60,544 nucleotides of DNA from Borreliella garinii. Its GTDB lineage: Bacteria; Spirochaetota; Spirochaetia; JABEVK01. A model generated the notes under the pieces. That model was not told the origin of the DNA, searched no databases, and worked only from the letters and a program-made list of their open reading frames with translations. Below are positions 8,252 to 16,997 of the stretch, in pieces. A program made the translations under genes and the position numbers. Positions within the stretch are counted from its first letter, which is position 1, and the number at the start of each line of letters is the position of its first letter. Location: assembly GCA_020720765.1 (NCBI GenBank), contig DYOB01000006.1, positions 1 to 60,544 on the forward strand, written 5' to 3'.

Positions 8252-9428
8252 GTATAGTAAAGACGAAAAAGGCCGCGCCGTAAGATCCGCAGAAATCTAT
8301 ACGAAAGAAGAACACGGGATCAAACTTGAAGATATAGACCCGGATGCGATCTTTGTCTGCAGAAAACTTAAAGCCGCCGGCTACGAAGCCTATATAGTCG
8401 GGGGAGCCGTCCGGGACCTCCTTCTTGGAAAGAAGCCTAAAGATTTCGATATCGCCACTTCTGCCCAGCCCAGGTTTGTGAAAAAGGTTCTGCCGCGCTC
8501 CCGCATCATCGGAAAAAGGTTCCGCCTCGTCCACGCCGTTTTTCATTACAATAAAATTCTGGAGATCGCCACCTTTCGGTCCGATATCGCCGGGGACGCC
8601 AACGTCTTCGGGACCCTTGAAGAAGACGTACGCCGTCGTGATTTTACGTGCAATGCTCTTTTCTACGATCCTAAAGAGGAACAGGTTATCGACCATGTCG
8701 GCGGGGTCAAGGATATCCGCCAGAAAAAGTTGCGCAACGTCATTGACCTGGAGACGATATTCACAGACGACCCTGTGCGCATGATCCGTGCCGTAAAGTA
8801 TGCGGCGCTCTCCCGCTTCTCTTTGGGCTGGAGTCTAGGATGGAAGATCAAATCCCAGGCAAAACTTTTGGCCCAAATCAGCCCGAGCAGACTTACAGAG
8901 GAGTTTTATAAAATACTTTTTTCCGGGCAGAGTTACGATTTGATTGAGACCTTAAATAAAAACGGACTCCTGAAATTTTTTGTTCCAGCCCTCGATGAAG
9001 CACTGGGAAAGGTTAGGAGCGCTCTAAAAAGAGCCCTCCCAGTTCTCGACAGGGCTGCCAAACTCGGAGAGGACGAACAGGCCCTTCAGAGGCCTGAAGC
9101 GTTCTTTCTCCTTCTGGAACCCATTATGGAAAGTTTAAACATGGGCACGACGGCTTCCACTCAGAACTTTATGGAAAACATCCTTTGGATTAAAAACTTT
9201 TTTAAGCCCATCGTCCCTTCCAACCGTGAATGCGAAGAAAGCCTCAGGGCGCTGTATAAAAAGTGGGCTGTGCGGGCTCCTCGTCCGAAACTCCCACGAA
9301 CAGCACACCCTTCGGGTCCGGTACCTTCCGAGCTTGTCGATGTTGCAGATGGTTTAGTGAAGAAACGCAGAAGGCGCAGAAGACCCAGAAAGAAACCCGA
9401 GCAAGGTCCCAATCCTAACCAGGATTAA
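8241..9428 (+). CDS. pcnB: Poly(A) polymerase / tRNA nucleotidyltransferase family protein (PcnB type)
   Basis: 395 aa. The nucleotidyltransferase beta superfamily head is clear: VGGAVRDLLLGKKPKDFDIAT (GG plus DxD metal site, about 55-76), then GKRFRLVH and LEIATFRSD, and RRRDFTCNALFYD. The RFRLVHAVF wording and the very basic C-terminal tail (KKRRRRRRPRKK) favour PcnB, which adds poly(A) tails that mark RNA for decay; a CCA-adding enzyme is the alternative. It overlaps the 3' end of mrp and has GGCAGG 4 nt before the ATG. It converges on the TPR gene with a 28-bp gap and no clear hairpin. Confidence 0.85.
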   Translation: MLVRYSKDEKGRAVRSAEIYTKEEHGIKLEDIDPDAIFVCRKLKAAGYEAYIVGGAVRDLLLGKKPKDFDIATSAQPRFVKKVLPRSRIIGKRFRLVHAVFHYNKILEIATFRSDIAGDANVFGTLEEDVRRRDFTCNALFYDPKEEQVIDHVGGVKDIRQKKLRNVIDLETIFTDDPVRMIRAVKYAALSRFSLGWSLGWKIKSQAKLLAQISPSRLTEEFYKILFSGQSYDLIETLNKNGLLKFFVPALDEALGKVRSALKRALPVLDRAAKLGEDEQALQRPEAFFLLLEPIMESLNMGTTASTQNFMENILWIKNFFKPIVPSNRECEESLRALYKKWAVRAPRPKLPRTAHPSGPVPSELVDVADGLVKKRRRRRRPRKKPEQGPNPNQD

Positions 9429-9456
9429 GACCAGGCTCAAACCAGGAAGTTAAAAT

Positions 9457-10710
9457 CTATTTCATAAGGTTGATAACGGCTTCGGCATTTTCCTTGTAGT
9501 CTGCAGGATTTTCCTCTATGGCCTTTTGAAGAAGTGCGGTGGCCTCTTCATACTGTCTCAGGTAGAAGGCATTCAACCCTAAAGCATAAGGAATAAGACC
9601 TGGAGGTGGTGAAAGAGCAAGAGCTGCCTGGTAGTGGCCAAGCGCCTCGTCGTATTTGCTTTCAGAATAAGCGGTGAGACCCAGGTAGTAATGGGGTCGG
9701 AAGTCGGTAGGACGGATGGTGAGTCCCTGTTGGAAAAAAGTTTTAGCCCCTTCCCAGTCGCCGGCCCGGTAGCGTTCTATACCGCTTTCCATATAACTTG
9801 AAAATCCCTGAAGGGCGTTGACATGGTTCATCATGTCGGTAGTCACATCAGCCAATGACTTTGTACTCATAATGCGGTTTAATACCGACTGGGAGTTGTT
9901 TGCTAAGGTCTCCGAGGGTGAGATGCTCATAACGACGTTTGCCTGGAGCCTCACGTAGGTGGTATTCGCAGAATTGCTTAAAAAGTGAGCTGCTGCCCAG
10001 GAAAGATAATCTTGTTCCGGGGTGCTTCTTTCATCGGGGATACTGAAAAGAACCCTAAGGTCGGGTGCCCCCTTCCTCAGCTCATTTTTTGTGGCCTCCA
10101 GAAAAGTGAGATTTCCAGAATCATCTACGGTCTGGGTTTCAGGGTTCCATTTGAGATCCCAGAATAAGTACGCGTAACCGTTACGGACCCAAACCGGGGG
10201 ATTTGGAACAAAACTCCATAAAAACTGGATAAAACCCTGGAAAGAAAGTGAATTGAACCAATTGTCTCCATTCCCCCAAGCCACAAGCTCGTTACGGGAA
10301 CTGTCGCGCCAACTCAGGTACACGAAATCATTCCTCGTACCTGTCACCTTTCCATTAAGATATGAATCAAATGACTCTTTATCCGCAAACCAGCGGATCT
10401 TGAGTGGCTGGGTCAGCGAGCCCTTGTCGAACTGAAAGTAGACGTTGTATTTCTCGAAGAGTACTTCTGCCATCTTCAGGATTACCTTGGCGTGTTCTTC
10501 GCTGATCTCGCTCTCTACAACGTGGATGGGACCGGAAGCCTGGAAAAAATTCGAAGCAACTCCTGTAGCCACGGGGGTTGCGACGGGTGCATCCTGGGTG
10601 GCCATCGGGGTAGCCGGTTCGGCCGGTACCGTAGGTGTTGCTGTTTCCTGGGCTGAATTGAACCCAATGAATACCATGGCGATGAAAAATAAATTCACGA
10701 ATCTCTTCAT
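9457..10710 (-). CDS. Exported TPR protein with a degenerate peptidase-MA-like domain
   Basis: 417 aa. A signal peptide (FFIAMVFIGFNSAQ) is followed by an Ala/Pro/Thr-rich linker. Next comes a domain (about 75-300) shaped like the peptidase MA / gluzincin fold: KIRWFADKESF, VYLSW, then a long helix and VWVRNGYAYLFWD. The helix that should hold HExxH reads LSFQGFIQFLW, so zinc catalysis is not supported. The last 110 residues contain about three TPR units (YRAGDWEGAKTFFQQGL, PHYYLGLTAYSESKYDEAL, YLRQYEEATALLQKAI). It probably acts as a periplasmic scaffold or binding protein. It follows the P-loop/Asp23 gene, with AAGGAG before the ATG. Confidence 0.55.
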   Translation of the reverse strand: MKRFVNLFFIAMVFIGFNSAQETATPTVPAEPATPMATQDAPVATPVATGVASNFFQASGPIHVVESEISEEHAKVILKMAEVLFEKYNVYFQFDKGSLTQPLKIRWFADKESFDSYLNGKVTGTRNDFVYLSWRDSSRNELVAWGNGDNWFNSLSFQGFIQFLWSFVPNPPVWVRNGYAYLFWDLKWNPETQTVDDSGNLTFLEATKNELRKGAPDLRVLFSIPDERSTPEQDYLSWAAAHFLSNSANTTYVRLQANVVMSISPSETLANNSQSVLNRIMSTKSLADVTTDMMNHVNALQGFSSYMESGIERYRAGDWEGAKTFFQQGLTIRPTDFRPHYYLGLTAYSESKYDEALGHYQAALALSPPPGLIPYALGLNAFYLRQYEEATALLQKAIEENPADYKENAEAVINLMK

Positions 10711-10720
10711 TCTTTACTCC

Positions 10721-11581
10721 TTATTTGAGTTTACAAATTTGAATACAAATTTCGTCAAGCTGTATTCCTGTGTACCGTTCAATCATCTCAAAAATATATT
10801 TTTGAAGATTTTGAACTTCTCCACTTAATTGTAACCCGAAGTGGGCTCCCAGGAAAAGCTGAATTCGGTATTTTTTTTTATTTTTTTTAACAAAACAGCG
10901 CTCGACAGTGAAATTCGGGTTAAATTCATCGACACAATGGAGGATAAGCTGCCTTAGAGCTGTTTCACTAATTGTTAAACCGCCGTGGGCAAGGAAGGCC
11001 GGCCTCACTACGGACTTATAAAAAGACTTGGGTTTAAGGATGGAAAAAAAGCCCCTTTTAAGAATAACCTTAATACTGTCTAAAAAAAGGGAAGCGTAAT
11101 TCTTTTGAAGTTCGAGAGCTGGAACCGGGATAACATGCCTGCCTTTCATCCTGTCGTCCAAGGCCGTTTGAATTTCAGTCTCGGAAGCATAATCCTCGAT
11201 GCGGAGAATTCTTTCGGGGTAGGGGACATCGAGCCGCTTGGTCACGATTCGGATCATCTTTTCTGAGGTACCCAAAATAAGGAGTCTACGTATTTTTTCT
11301 TCAGATATTTTATGCCGCATCTCCGCTAAGTGTGCGGGGTCGTGAAATACCGCTGTTCTTACAGCATCGAGAAACAACCTTTCGTTTTTAGCACTTTTAC
11401 CCGCAATGATAGCATTCCCTTTAATGAGAAGGCCATCGTCGATGATATAAGAAATTTTAAATTTATCAGCAATGAGTTTCGCTCTGAAGCTCTTACCCGA
11501 ACCGCTTTTCCCGATTAAAGCAAAAACGGTAAGTCCACGGATTCGCCACAAGGCCCCCTGGAAGATGCTAGGTCTGGTCAT
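10721..11581 (-). CDS. P-loop NTPase fused to an Asp23-like domain
   Basis: 286 aa. The N-terminal half opens with a Walker A motif, ALIGKSGSGKSFRAKLIA (about 21-38), and looks like a small nucleotide-binding domain with IDDGLLIKG and LLILGTSEKM. From about residue 190 the pattern changes to that of Asp23/DUF322: GGLTISETALRQLI, VERCFV, a YRIQLFLG strand, then EVQNLQKYIFEMIERYTGIQLDEICIQI at the end. Asp23 proteins are small envelope-stress and membrane-associated factors in Firmicutes. I do not know a described protein with this fusion. It overlaps the pseudouridine synthase gene by 4 nt, so it belongs to the mla operon. Confidence 0.6.
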   Translation of the reverse strand: MTRPSIFQGALWRIRGLTVFALIGKSGSGKSFRAKLIADKFKISYIIDDGLLIKGNAIIAGKSAKNERLFLDAVRTAVFHDPAHLAEMRHKISEEKIRRLLILGTSEKMIRIVTKRLDVPYPERILRIEDYASETEIQTALDDRMKGRHVIPVPALELQKNYASLFLDSIKVILKRGFFSILKPKSFYKSVVRPAFLAHGGLTISETALRQLILHCVDEFNPNFTVERCFVKKNKKKYRIQLFLGAHFGLQLSGEVQNLQKYIFEMIERYTGIQLDEICIQICKLK

Positions 11582-12552
11582 TCTTGTTCCCGTTTGAGAA
11601 TTTCCTTTAGCCGATCAGGTGTCAGCCCGAGGGCCTCGTAAAGGGTTCTTACACTGGGTTGGGGCATTGGTGCAATAAGCGGGATAGGACCTAAAAGACT
11701 TCCCCCGTCCTCGTGGGGAAAAACTAGTTTGAAGGCGTGAAGGACAAATCCCCCGGATAGCTGGCCCCCTCCGTATCGGCTGTCGCCTGCGAGGGGGAAG
11801 CCTAGGGTCTGGGCGTGGACGCGAATCTGGTGGGTCCTGCCTGTTTCCAGGGTGCAGACGGCAAGTGTCATCCCCCTTTCGGACAATAAGGGTTTGAAAT
11901 GGGTCACCGCAGGGCGGCCTTGGGGATCGATCTTCACCATTCCGGTTTCCGGGTCCTTGGAGAGAGGTTCCCTGCAAGTCTGTTTTCTATCAAGTTTTCC
12001 CTTCAGCAGGGCCAAATATTGTTTCCCTATCTTTCCAGCCTTGAGCAGCGAGCTGAATATCCGCGCACCGTCCAGGCTCCGGGAGAAAACAACAAGTCCC
12101 GAAGTATTTTGATCGAGCCGATGCAAGGGGCCGGGCTGGAAACTCAGGCTGTTGGATGGGTAGGCGGATTTCACCATGATATCCAGACTCGAAGGACCGT
12201 GGACAAGAAGACCGCGTGGTTTGTTAAAAGCCATAATGCGGTCATTTTCCCACACAATAAGGTCCTTTAAACTTCCGCCATCCCATCGGCGTGGCTTTTT
12301 CTTCATAGTTCGCTTTCTTTCGGGGCCTACGTGTCCGCGTAAAAAGAGAGGCGAGTAGACCGAAAGTTCATCCCCGGCTTTTGGTCTCGATGTGGAAACC
12401 GTCTTCTTATGATTGATTCTTACATCTCCGGACCGGATGGCCTTCTGGATTTCTCCGAGGCTCAGGCTGGGAAGCAGTTTTCTGCATATGGCATCCAAAC
12501 GTTTTTCGTTGTCATCCTTGTGAACCGGAAGAACCTTGTATCGTTCAGTCAT
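11578..12552 (-). CDS. RluA-family pseudouridine synthase (RluC/RluD-like)
   Basis: 324 aa. An N-terminal S4 RNA-binding domain (RLDAICRKLLPSLSLGEIQ ... VRINHKK) precedes the catalytic domain. The active-site motif is HRLDQNTSGLVVFSR with the catalytic Asp of RLD; GRTHQIRVHAQTLGFPLAGD and RYGG follow, all standard for the RluA family, which isomerises uridine in 23S rRNA or tRNA. The exact target (RluC or RluD type) cannot be fixed from sequence. It sits between mlaD (4-nt overlap) and the P-loop/Asp23 gene. Confidence 0.88.
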   Translation of the reverse strand: MTERYKVLPVHKDDNEKRLDAICRKLLPSLSLGEIQKAIRSGDVRINHKKTVSTSRPKAGDELSVYSPLFLRGHVGPERKRTMKKKPRRWDGGSLKDLIVWENDRIMAFNKPRGLLVHGPSSLDIMVKSAYPSNSLSFQPGPLHRLDQNTSGLVVFSRSLDGARIFSSLLKAGKIGKQYLALLKGKLDRKQTCREPLSKDPETGMVKIDPQGRPAVTHFKPLLSERGMTLAVCTLETGRTHQIRVHAQTLGFPLAGDSRYGGGQLSGGFVLHAFKLVFPHEDGGSLLGPIPLIAPMPQPSVRTLYEALGLTPDRLKEILKREQE

Positions 12553-13424
12553 TCAGCCAACTGGTCGCGGATGTCTTTTGTGATCTGGTTAAGGTTACCG
12601 CTGATTTCCTTTAAGTCCGTGAGGATGGATTCGATGCTCCTGGCAGTTTGCGGGTTTCCCATAAGCGATACCACGGAATCCTGCCTATTGAGGGTCCTTC
12701 CCGCAGTTTCGATTTCCTTTGCCGCGCCGCCTACGGATTCAAGGGCGGCTAAACTTTTCTGCGCCTGATCGACAAGGGTGGTAATACTTGTATTGAGATT
12801 GTTGGAAATGCGGACGATCTCCCTCTCTAAAGTCACCGCCGTTCTATCCAAAGTTGCCGCTGTTTCACCAATGCGGGAAAGCCCCTGGGTCAATGTCTCG
12901 ATGTTTTGCACGGTCCGGGCTATGGATTCCTGGTTCTGTTCCACAAGATTTCCTAAAAGAATGGTGGTTCTGCTCACCTCTTTCAGCACATCCTCGCCGC
13001 TGGAAGCGATGGAAGCGAGGTCAAAACTCGGTTTTCCGGGAATAACCGATAGTTCCTGGTAGGAGGCTGCCAGGGGGTCTCCGGGAAAAACATCGATAAA
13101 CTGGTCACCGAGAAGTCCCCCTGTAACTATGCTGATCTGGTCCGAGGTTCTGATAATATTGCCAGGAAATAGCCTGATAAGCAAAAGCACTGTCCGCTGG
13201 GTTATAGGGTTGATCTTAACCTCGATGACACTCCCCACCTTGACACCCGATTTCCGTACTGGCGAACCTGTTACTATTGTTCCGATCGAGTCGAATTCGA
13301 GGTAATAACTTGTCCCGGTGTTGAAAAAATCGACACGGAAGATCATCGAGTAGAGAAGAGTGACTATGAAGACGCTTATCAAAACAAAAACAACGGTTTT
13401 AACTGTTTGTGTAGCCTTGCTCAC
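12549..13424 (-). CDS. mlaD: MlaD-type MCE-domain lipid transport protein
   Basis: About 291 aa from a GTG at 13424, chosen because GAGAGGA lies about 7 nt upstream and the protein then begins with the usual short head and one membrane helix (VVFVLISVFIVTLLYSM). The ATG at 13523 would add 33 non-membrane residues inside mlaF. The MCE domain follows (YYLEFDSIGTIVTGSPVRKSGVKVG, then GLLGDQFIDV), with a long helical tail (about 130-290) probably reaching into the periplasm. MlaD rings carry phospholipids between the inner and outer membranes. It works with MlaE and MlaF next door; no mlaB or mlaC is present. Confidence 0.85.
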   Translation of the reverse strand: MSKATQTVKTVVFVLISVFIVTLLYSMIFRVDFFNTGTSYYLEFDSIGTIVTGSPVRKSGVKVGSVIEVKINPITQRTVLLLIRLFPGNIIRTSDQISIVTGGLLGDQFIDVFPGDPLAASYQELSVIPGKPSFDLASIASSGEDVLKEVSRTTILLGNLVEQNQESIARTVQNIETLTQGLSRIGETAATLDRTAVTLEREIVRISNNLNTSITTLVDQAQKSLAALESVGGAAKEIETAGRTLNRQDSVVSLMGNPQTARSIESILTDLKEISGNLNQITKDIRDQLAE

Positions 13425-14157
13425 GGTGGATCCTCTCTCGGTTGGCGATAAAATTCTGATAAATCGGGGAGTTGGTCTTAAAGGCCTCGTCCCGGGTTTC
13501 CTTATACAATATTTTCCCCTCATCTAGAAGTGCTACATCCCCGCCTAAAAAGCGCACCAGTTCTATGTCATGGGTCACAACAAGTGTGGTTATATTCAGC
13601 TTTTCTTTGAGTTGGCGTATGAGTATCTCAACAATTGCGCTCGAAGTCGGGTCCAGTCCGGTGGTAGGCTCGTCGTAAAAAATATAACTCGGTTCGAGCA
13701 TGATCGTCCTTGCGAGGGCTACCTTCCGGCGCATTCCACCAGAAAGATCCTTGGGCATAAGGTGGAGGCTGTCCGCGATTCCCACAAGTTCGGCGTATTC
13801 CTGGACCTTTTTTTTAATCTGGGCCACCGGTGCTTTTTTATGATAAGCCACCGGAAACGCTATGTTTTCCGCAACACTCATACTGTCGAAAAGTGCGCCG
13901 TTTTGAAGAAGCATACCGATATGGGCTGTCATTTCCTTTCTCTGCGCCTTACCCGAGGACAGAAATTCCTTTCCATCGATGAAAATACGCCCGCTTACAG
14001 GATTGAGAAGACCGAGGACACACTTGAGGAGTACGGATTTCCCTATTCCGCTTTTTCCCAGGATCATGGTCGTCATTCCCTCTTTTATCTCAAGACTCAG
14101 GCCCTTGAGAACCTCTTTCGCCCCGAACTTGACCCAGAGGTCTTCTACGACAATCAT
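13399..14157 (-). CDS. mlaF: MlaF-type ABC transporter ATPase
   Basis: 252 aa. Walker A GKSGIGKSVLLK (about 33-44), Q-loop MLLQNGALFDSMSV, signature LSGGMRRKVALAR, Walker B FYDEPTTGLDP and the switch His in VVTHDIE are all intact. It powers retrograde or anterograde phospholipid transport with MlaE and MlaD. It overlaps mlaE by 4 nt and mlaD by 26 nt, which indicates tight translational coupling. Confidence 0.9.
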   Translation of the reverse strand: MIVVEDLWVKFGAKEVLKGLSLEIKEGMTTMILGKSGIGKSVLLKCVLGLLNPVSGRIFIDGKEFLSSGKAQRKEMTAHIGMLLQNGALFDSMSVAENIAFPVAYHKKAPVAQIKKKVQEYAELVGIADSLHLMPKDLSGGMRRKVALARTIMLEPSYIFYDEPTTGLDPTSSAIVEILIRQLKEKLNITTLVVTHDIELVRFLGGDVALLDEGKILYKETRDEAFKTNSPIYQNFIANRERIHREQGYTNS

Positions 14158-14930
14158 CCTGGTGATCCCATGGAGATCTGGGTGGAGGCCATCCCTATGG
14201 CAAGGTCGATCAGAAGTAAAGAAAAAATATTGATCACCATGCTTTTTGTGGTAATCCGTCCGAGTTCAGCGGCACCGTCGCACGAATAAAAACCCAAACC
14301 CACAGCATTCAACGAAACAACAAAACCTATGATAAGGGATCTTAAAAGCGAGTTGGTAAGAATATCCCCCCCGATGTAATTGAAGGCGTTGAGAAAAAAC
14401 TGCTGGAAGCTGATATCCCAGAACACGTCGGATAGAACCCAGCTGGAAAGTATCGCAATACCGAAACTAAACCCTGTGAGGATGGGTAGGGCTATCATGC
14501 TGGCTATTACTCTGGGAATGACAAGGAAGGAATAAGGCTCGACATCCATGATTTTCAGGGCCGAAAGCTGTTCACTCATCTGCATGGAGCCTATTTCCAC
14601 CGTGAAAGCAGTTCCAATACGGCTAGCGTAAAGAACTCCCGTCATCAGAACCGAAAATTCCCGTAAGACAGCATAAACAGTGATGGTCCCTATCCAGCGG
14701 TAACCCCCGAACTGTTCTCCATAAAATCCTCCAAGCCACATCACGAATATCCCCTGGACGACGCTGCCCCAAAAGACAGTAACCCAGCCGTCGTTGATGA
14801 TCTGGCGGAATTGAATCAGGATGAGCTTAAAAGGAAAAATCCCTTTGTAGAGCCAATAAAAAAAATCCTTGTAAGCGGAGAAAATGGTTTCGAGGGCGAG
14901 GTTCCATTCGCTTTTGACTTTTAGCAACAA
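14154..14930 (-). CDS. mlaE: MlaE-type ABC permease
   Basis: 258 aa, with five to six membrane segments and the DUF140 hallmarks: VLREFSVLMTGVLYASRIGTAFTVEIGSMQMSEQLSALKIM and the C-terminal SLNAVGLGFYSCDGAAELG. It forms the inner-membrane channel for phospholipids. The start is TTG at 14930 with GGAG 10 nt upstream. First gene of the mlaEFD operon, driven by the promoter at 14950-14978. Confidence 0.88.
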   Translation of the reverse strand: MLLKVKSEWNLALETIFSAYKDFFYWLYKGIFPFKLILIQFRQIINDGWVTVFWGSVVQGIFVMWLGGFYGEQFGGYRWIGTITVYAVLREFSVLMTGVLYASRIGTAFTVEIGSMQMSEQLSALKIMDVEPYSFLVIPRVIASMIALPILTGFSFGIAILSSWVLSDVFWDISFQQFFLNAFNYIGGDILTNSLLRSLIIGFVVSLNAVGLGFYSCDGAAELGRITTKSMVINIFSLLLIDLAIGMASTQISMGSPG

Positions 14931-14949
14931 AGGTTAAACTCCATGCCCT

Positions 14950-14978
14950 AGGATATTCTTTGATTGCCATACCGTCAA
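14950..14978 (-). promoter_or_regulatory. Promoter of the mlaEFD operon
   Basis: Minus strand TTGACG, 17-nt spacer, TATCCT. It predicts a leader of about 13 nt with GGAG before the TTG start. Confidence 0.6.
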
Positions 14979-15004
14979 TAAAGCCTTCCGCCGTTCTCCA
15001 TACC

Positions 15005-15033
15005 TTGACAAAACGCCTCTAAGGAAGGAAACT
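15005..15033 (+). promoter_or_regulatory. Possible near-leaderless promoter of the DUF212 gene
   Basis: A perfect -35 TTGACA, 17-nt spacer and a poor -10 (GAAACT) end 7 nt before the ATG at 15041. A purine-rich AAGGAAGGAA lies in the same stretch and could instead act as a ribosome site if transcription starts further upstream. Confidence 0.35.
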
Positions 15034-15040
15034 ATCATAA

Positions 15041-15520
15041 ATGTACCTCACTCTGACTCAGTCTTTTGCCGAATTCTTTTCTCAACCCGTCGTACTTTCG
15101 GGAATATCGGCATGGTTTATAGCCCAATTTATCAAGTCGCTTATATCCATTCTAAAGTATAACCAGAAGTTCGGCAAAGGTTTGCTGGTCACTATGTTAT
15201 GGTCCACAGGAGGCATGCCTTCCAGCCATACGGCTGTGGTTTCGGCTTTGACAACTGCTATTGGATTTACAGAGGGTGTCCTTAACCCCATTTTTACTGT
15301 TAGCCTCTTTTTCTCCTTTTTGGCTATTAGGGATTCTTTAGGCGTCAGACGTGCTGCGGGACTCCAGGCCAGGGTGCTGAATCAGATTATTTCAGATCTC
15401 AACCATAAACACGGATTGAACTACAAACAGGTGAAAGAAATTAACGGACATAAAGCGGCCGAGGTCATCGTCGGAATTCTTCTGGGGTTTTTCCTGGGAA
15501 CAGCTTTTTCTAACCTTTAA
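15041..15520 (+). CDS. Divergent PAP2 family protein (DUF212, YuiD-like)
   Basis: 159 aa with four or so membrane helices. GGMPSSHTAVVSALTTAIG is the phosphatase-like core of the divergent PAP2/DUF212 family, and DSLGVRRAAGLQARVLN plus GHKAAEVIVGILLG are its other conserved blocks. Members are predicted lipid-phosphate or pyrophosphate phosphatases, but no substrate is established for the family. It begins the plus-strand run that leads into the Rnf-like genes, 13 bp before the next start. Confidence 0.85.
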   Translation: MYLTLTQSFAEFFSQPVVLSGISAWFIAQFIKSLISILKYNQKFGKGLLVTMLWSTGGMPSSHTAVVSALTTAIGFTEGVLNPIFTVSLFFSFLAIRDSLGVRRAAGLQARVLNQIISDLNHKHGLNYKQVKEINGHKAAEVIVGILLGFFLGTAFSNL

Positions 15521-15533
15521 CAAGGAGTTTTTT

Positions 15534-16997
15534 TTGAGACCGTCCCCGTTTTCACGGCTCCTTGTCCTCTCTGGGCTTTTGTTCTTCTCTATGCAAGCCA
15601 ATTCTTGGGAAGGATATAAAACGATTTACCTACAAACCCAGGCCGACGAGGAAAAACTATTCCTTCTCCTTGAAGGAGGAAATTTTACAGGCGTGCTCAG
15701 TTACTCTTCGACCCTTGTCTCATTCCAAGATTTTTCCTCACTTGAAAAGATTTCCCTAAAAGATCTTCCCAAAAGGTTATACCCCACGGACCCCAGGTAC
15801 GACCCTTTTATGAAATCCCTCGACAAACTCTTTCTTTCGCCGCTTGGCGGCCGCTGGGTCTATATTCCTCAAGAAATCTGGGACAAAGGGTTTTCAAATG
15901 AGCTCAACAAGAGCGGAATCGGTTGGCTGGAACCCGGGACACCGTCTGGCTCTGTGAAAAATCAAGGAAACCCCATCCAGGCGCTTCTTTTTCTTCTTTT
16001 TTGCTTTCTTCTCAATAAAGATGTAAAAAGTGTTCTTTTTCCGATTGTGGCTATAACAAGTTTTCTAGGAGGAGTTGCCGTGTTTTTCATCGGGATTCTC
16101 GCAATCCCGGTAGCGGCAGCTGTTATTTTTTACTGGAAATGGCAGTTGGGTCATGACAGGGAATCATGGGAGAGGAGGGCATCGGGGGATGGCTCTATAG
16201 TACAAATTCAAAGTTTTTCACCATTTTTTCTGCTTGTTTTCTTGTTTCCCTATCTTGGAAAGGATATTCTATATTTTTTATCGGGCATTACTGCTGGATT
16301 TCTACATTATTTGACTACATGGATAGTCGTGAAAATCTATCACGGGTATTGGGACCATATCCTTAAAAACCTTGAACACAGAATTTTTATACCCCACTCA
16401 TTGAAAAAGAAGAAAAAATCCTTTCTTTCTTATGCGTTTCTCGCTTTACCTATCCTTACCCTTTTTCCTGCTGTTTTTATTTTCCAGGACAAATCGCAAA
16501 ACCTTACACCTCCTTGGCACCAGGAATTCCTTGAGGACCAGGGTGGTTTGTTGTCTTTCAGAGAGTTATTTAAGGAAGAACAAAGTGAAACCTTACCTGG
16601 CCCCGCCTCCTTTATCGCTCATTCGGCATTTCAGGAAGGCTTCGCTTACGGTGTGACCTTTACAGTTCCTGAAGAAAAACCCTGGACACTCCCTCGCTAC
16701 ACCCGGGTGAACAACCGTCTGGTGGAAGAAGTTATGACAGTGGTCGATTTCGGCCCACAATGGTACTCCAGGCTTAAAAACAGTTTGGGGCCTCAGAGTG
16801 CCGGCAGCCTCCTCCTCTCAAGCCATACACCGTACCGGTTAATTCCAGGAGAAAGCTCAGCTCTGCCCCCCGAGGAAGTACCCCTCCCCTTGGCGGGGAT
16901 CTTTGGGCTTTTTTTCCTAGGCTACTATCTTGATAAAACCAGAACTCTCAACGATAATTCCAATTCTTTCATTCATTCTAAAAGGCAGGCGGCATGA
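15534..16997 (+). CDS. Unknown membrane protein at the head of the Rnf-like cluster
   Basis: 487 aa from a TTG with AAGGAG 6 nt upstream. A signal sequence (LLVLSGLLFFSMQANS) leads an exported domain of about 110 residues. Then come four or more membrane helices (about 145-310), a Lys-rich loop (SLKKKKKSF), a second soluble domain (about 325-445), and a last helix (PLPLAGIFGLFFLGYYLD). It contains no cysteine pair, no SGAT flavin motif, and no family I recognise. It overlaps rnfC by 4 nt, so it is very probably a partner or assembly factor of the Rnf-like complex. That is inference from position only. Confidence 0.5.
   Translation: MRPSPFSRLLVLSGLLFFSMQANSWEGYKTIYLQTQADEEKLFLLLEGGNFTGVLSYSSTLVSFQDFSSLEKISLKDLPKRLYPTDPRYDPFMKSLDKLFLSPLGGRWVYIPQEIWDKGFSNELNKSGIGWLEPGTPSGSVKNQGNPIQALLFLLFCFLLNKDVKSVLFPIVAITSFLGGVAVFFIGILAIPVAAAVIFYWKWQLGHDRESWERRASGDGSIVQIQSFSPFFLLVFLFPYLGKDILYFLSGITAGFLHYLTTWIVVKIYHGYWDHILKNLEHRIFIPHSLKKKKKSFLSYAFLALPILTLFPAVFIFQDKSQNLTPPWHQEFLEDQGGLLSFRELFKEEQSETLPGPASFIAHSAFQEGFAYGVTFTVPEEKPWTLPRYTRVNNRLVEEVMTVVDFGPQWYSRLKNSLGPQSAGSLLLSSHTPYRLIPGESSALPPEEVPLPLAGIFGLFFLGYYLDKTRTLNDNSNSFIHSKRQAA

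Noticed and set aside
9410-9450. Terminator between pcnB and the TPR gene
   Set aside because: The hairpin AATCCT/AGGATT is short and has no T-run on either strand.
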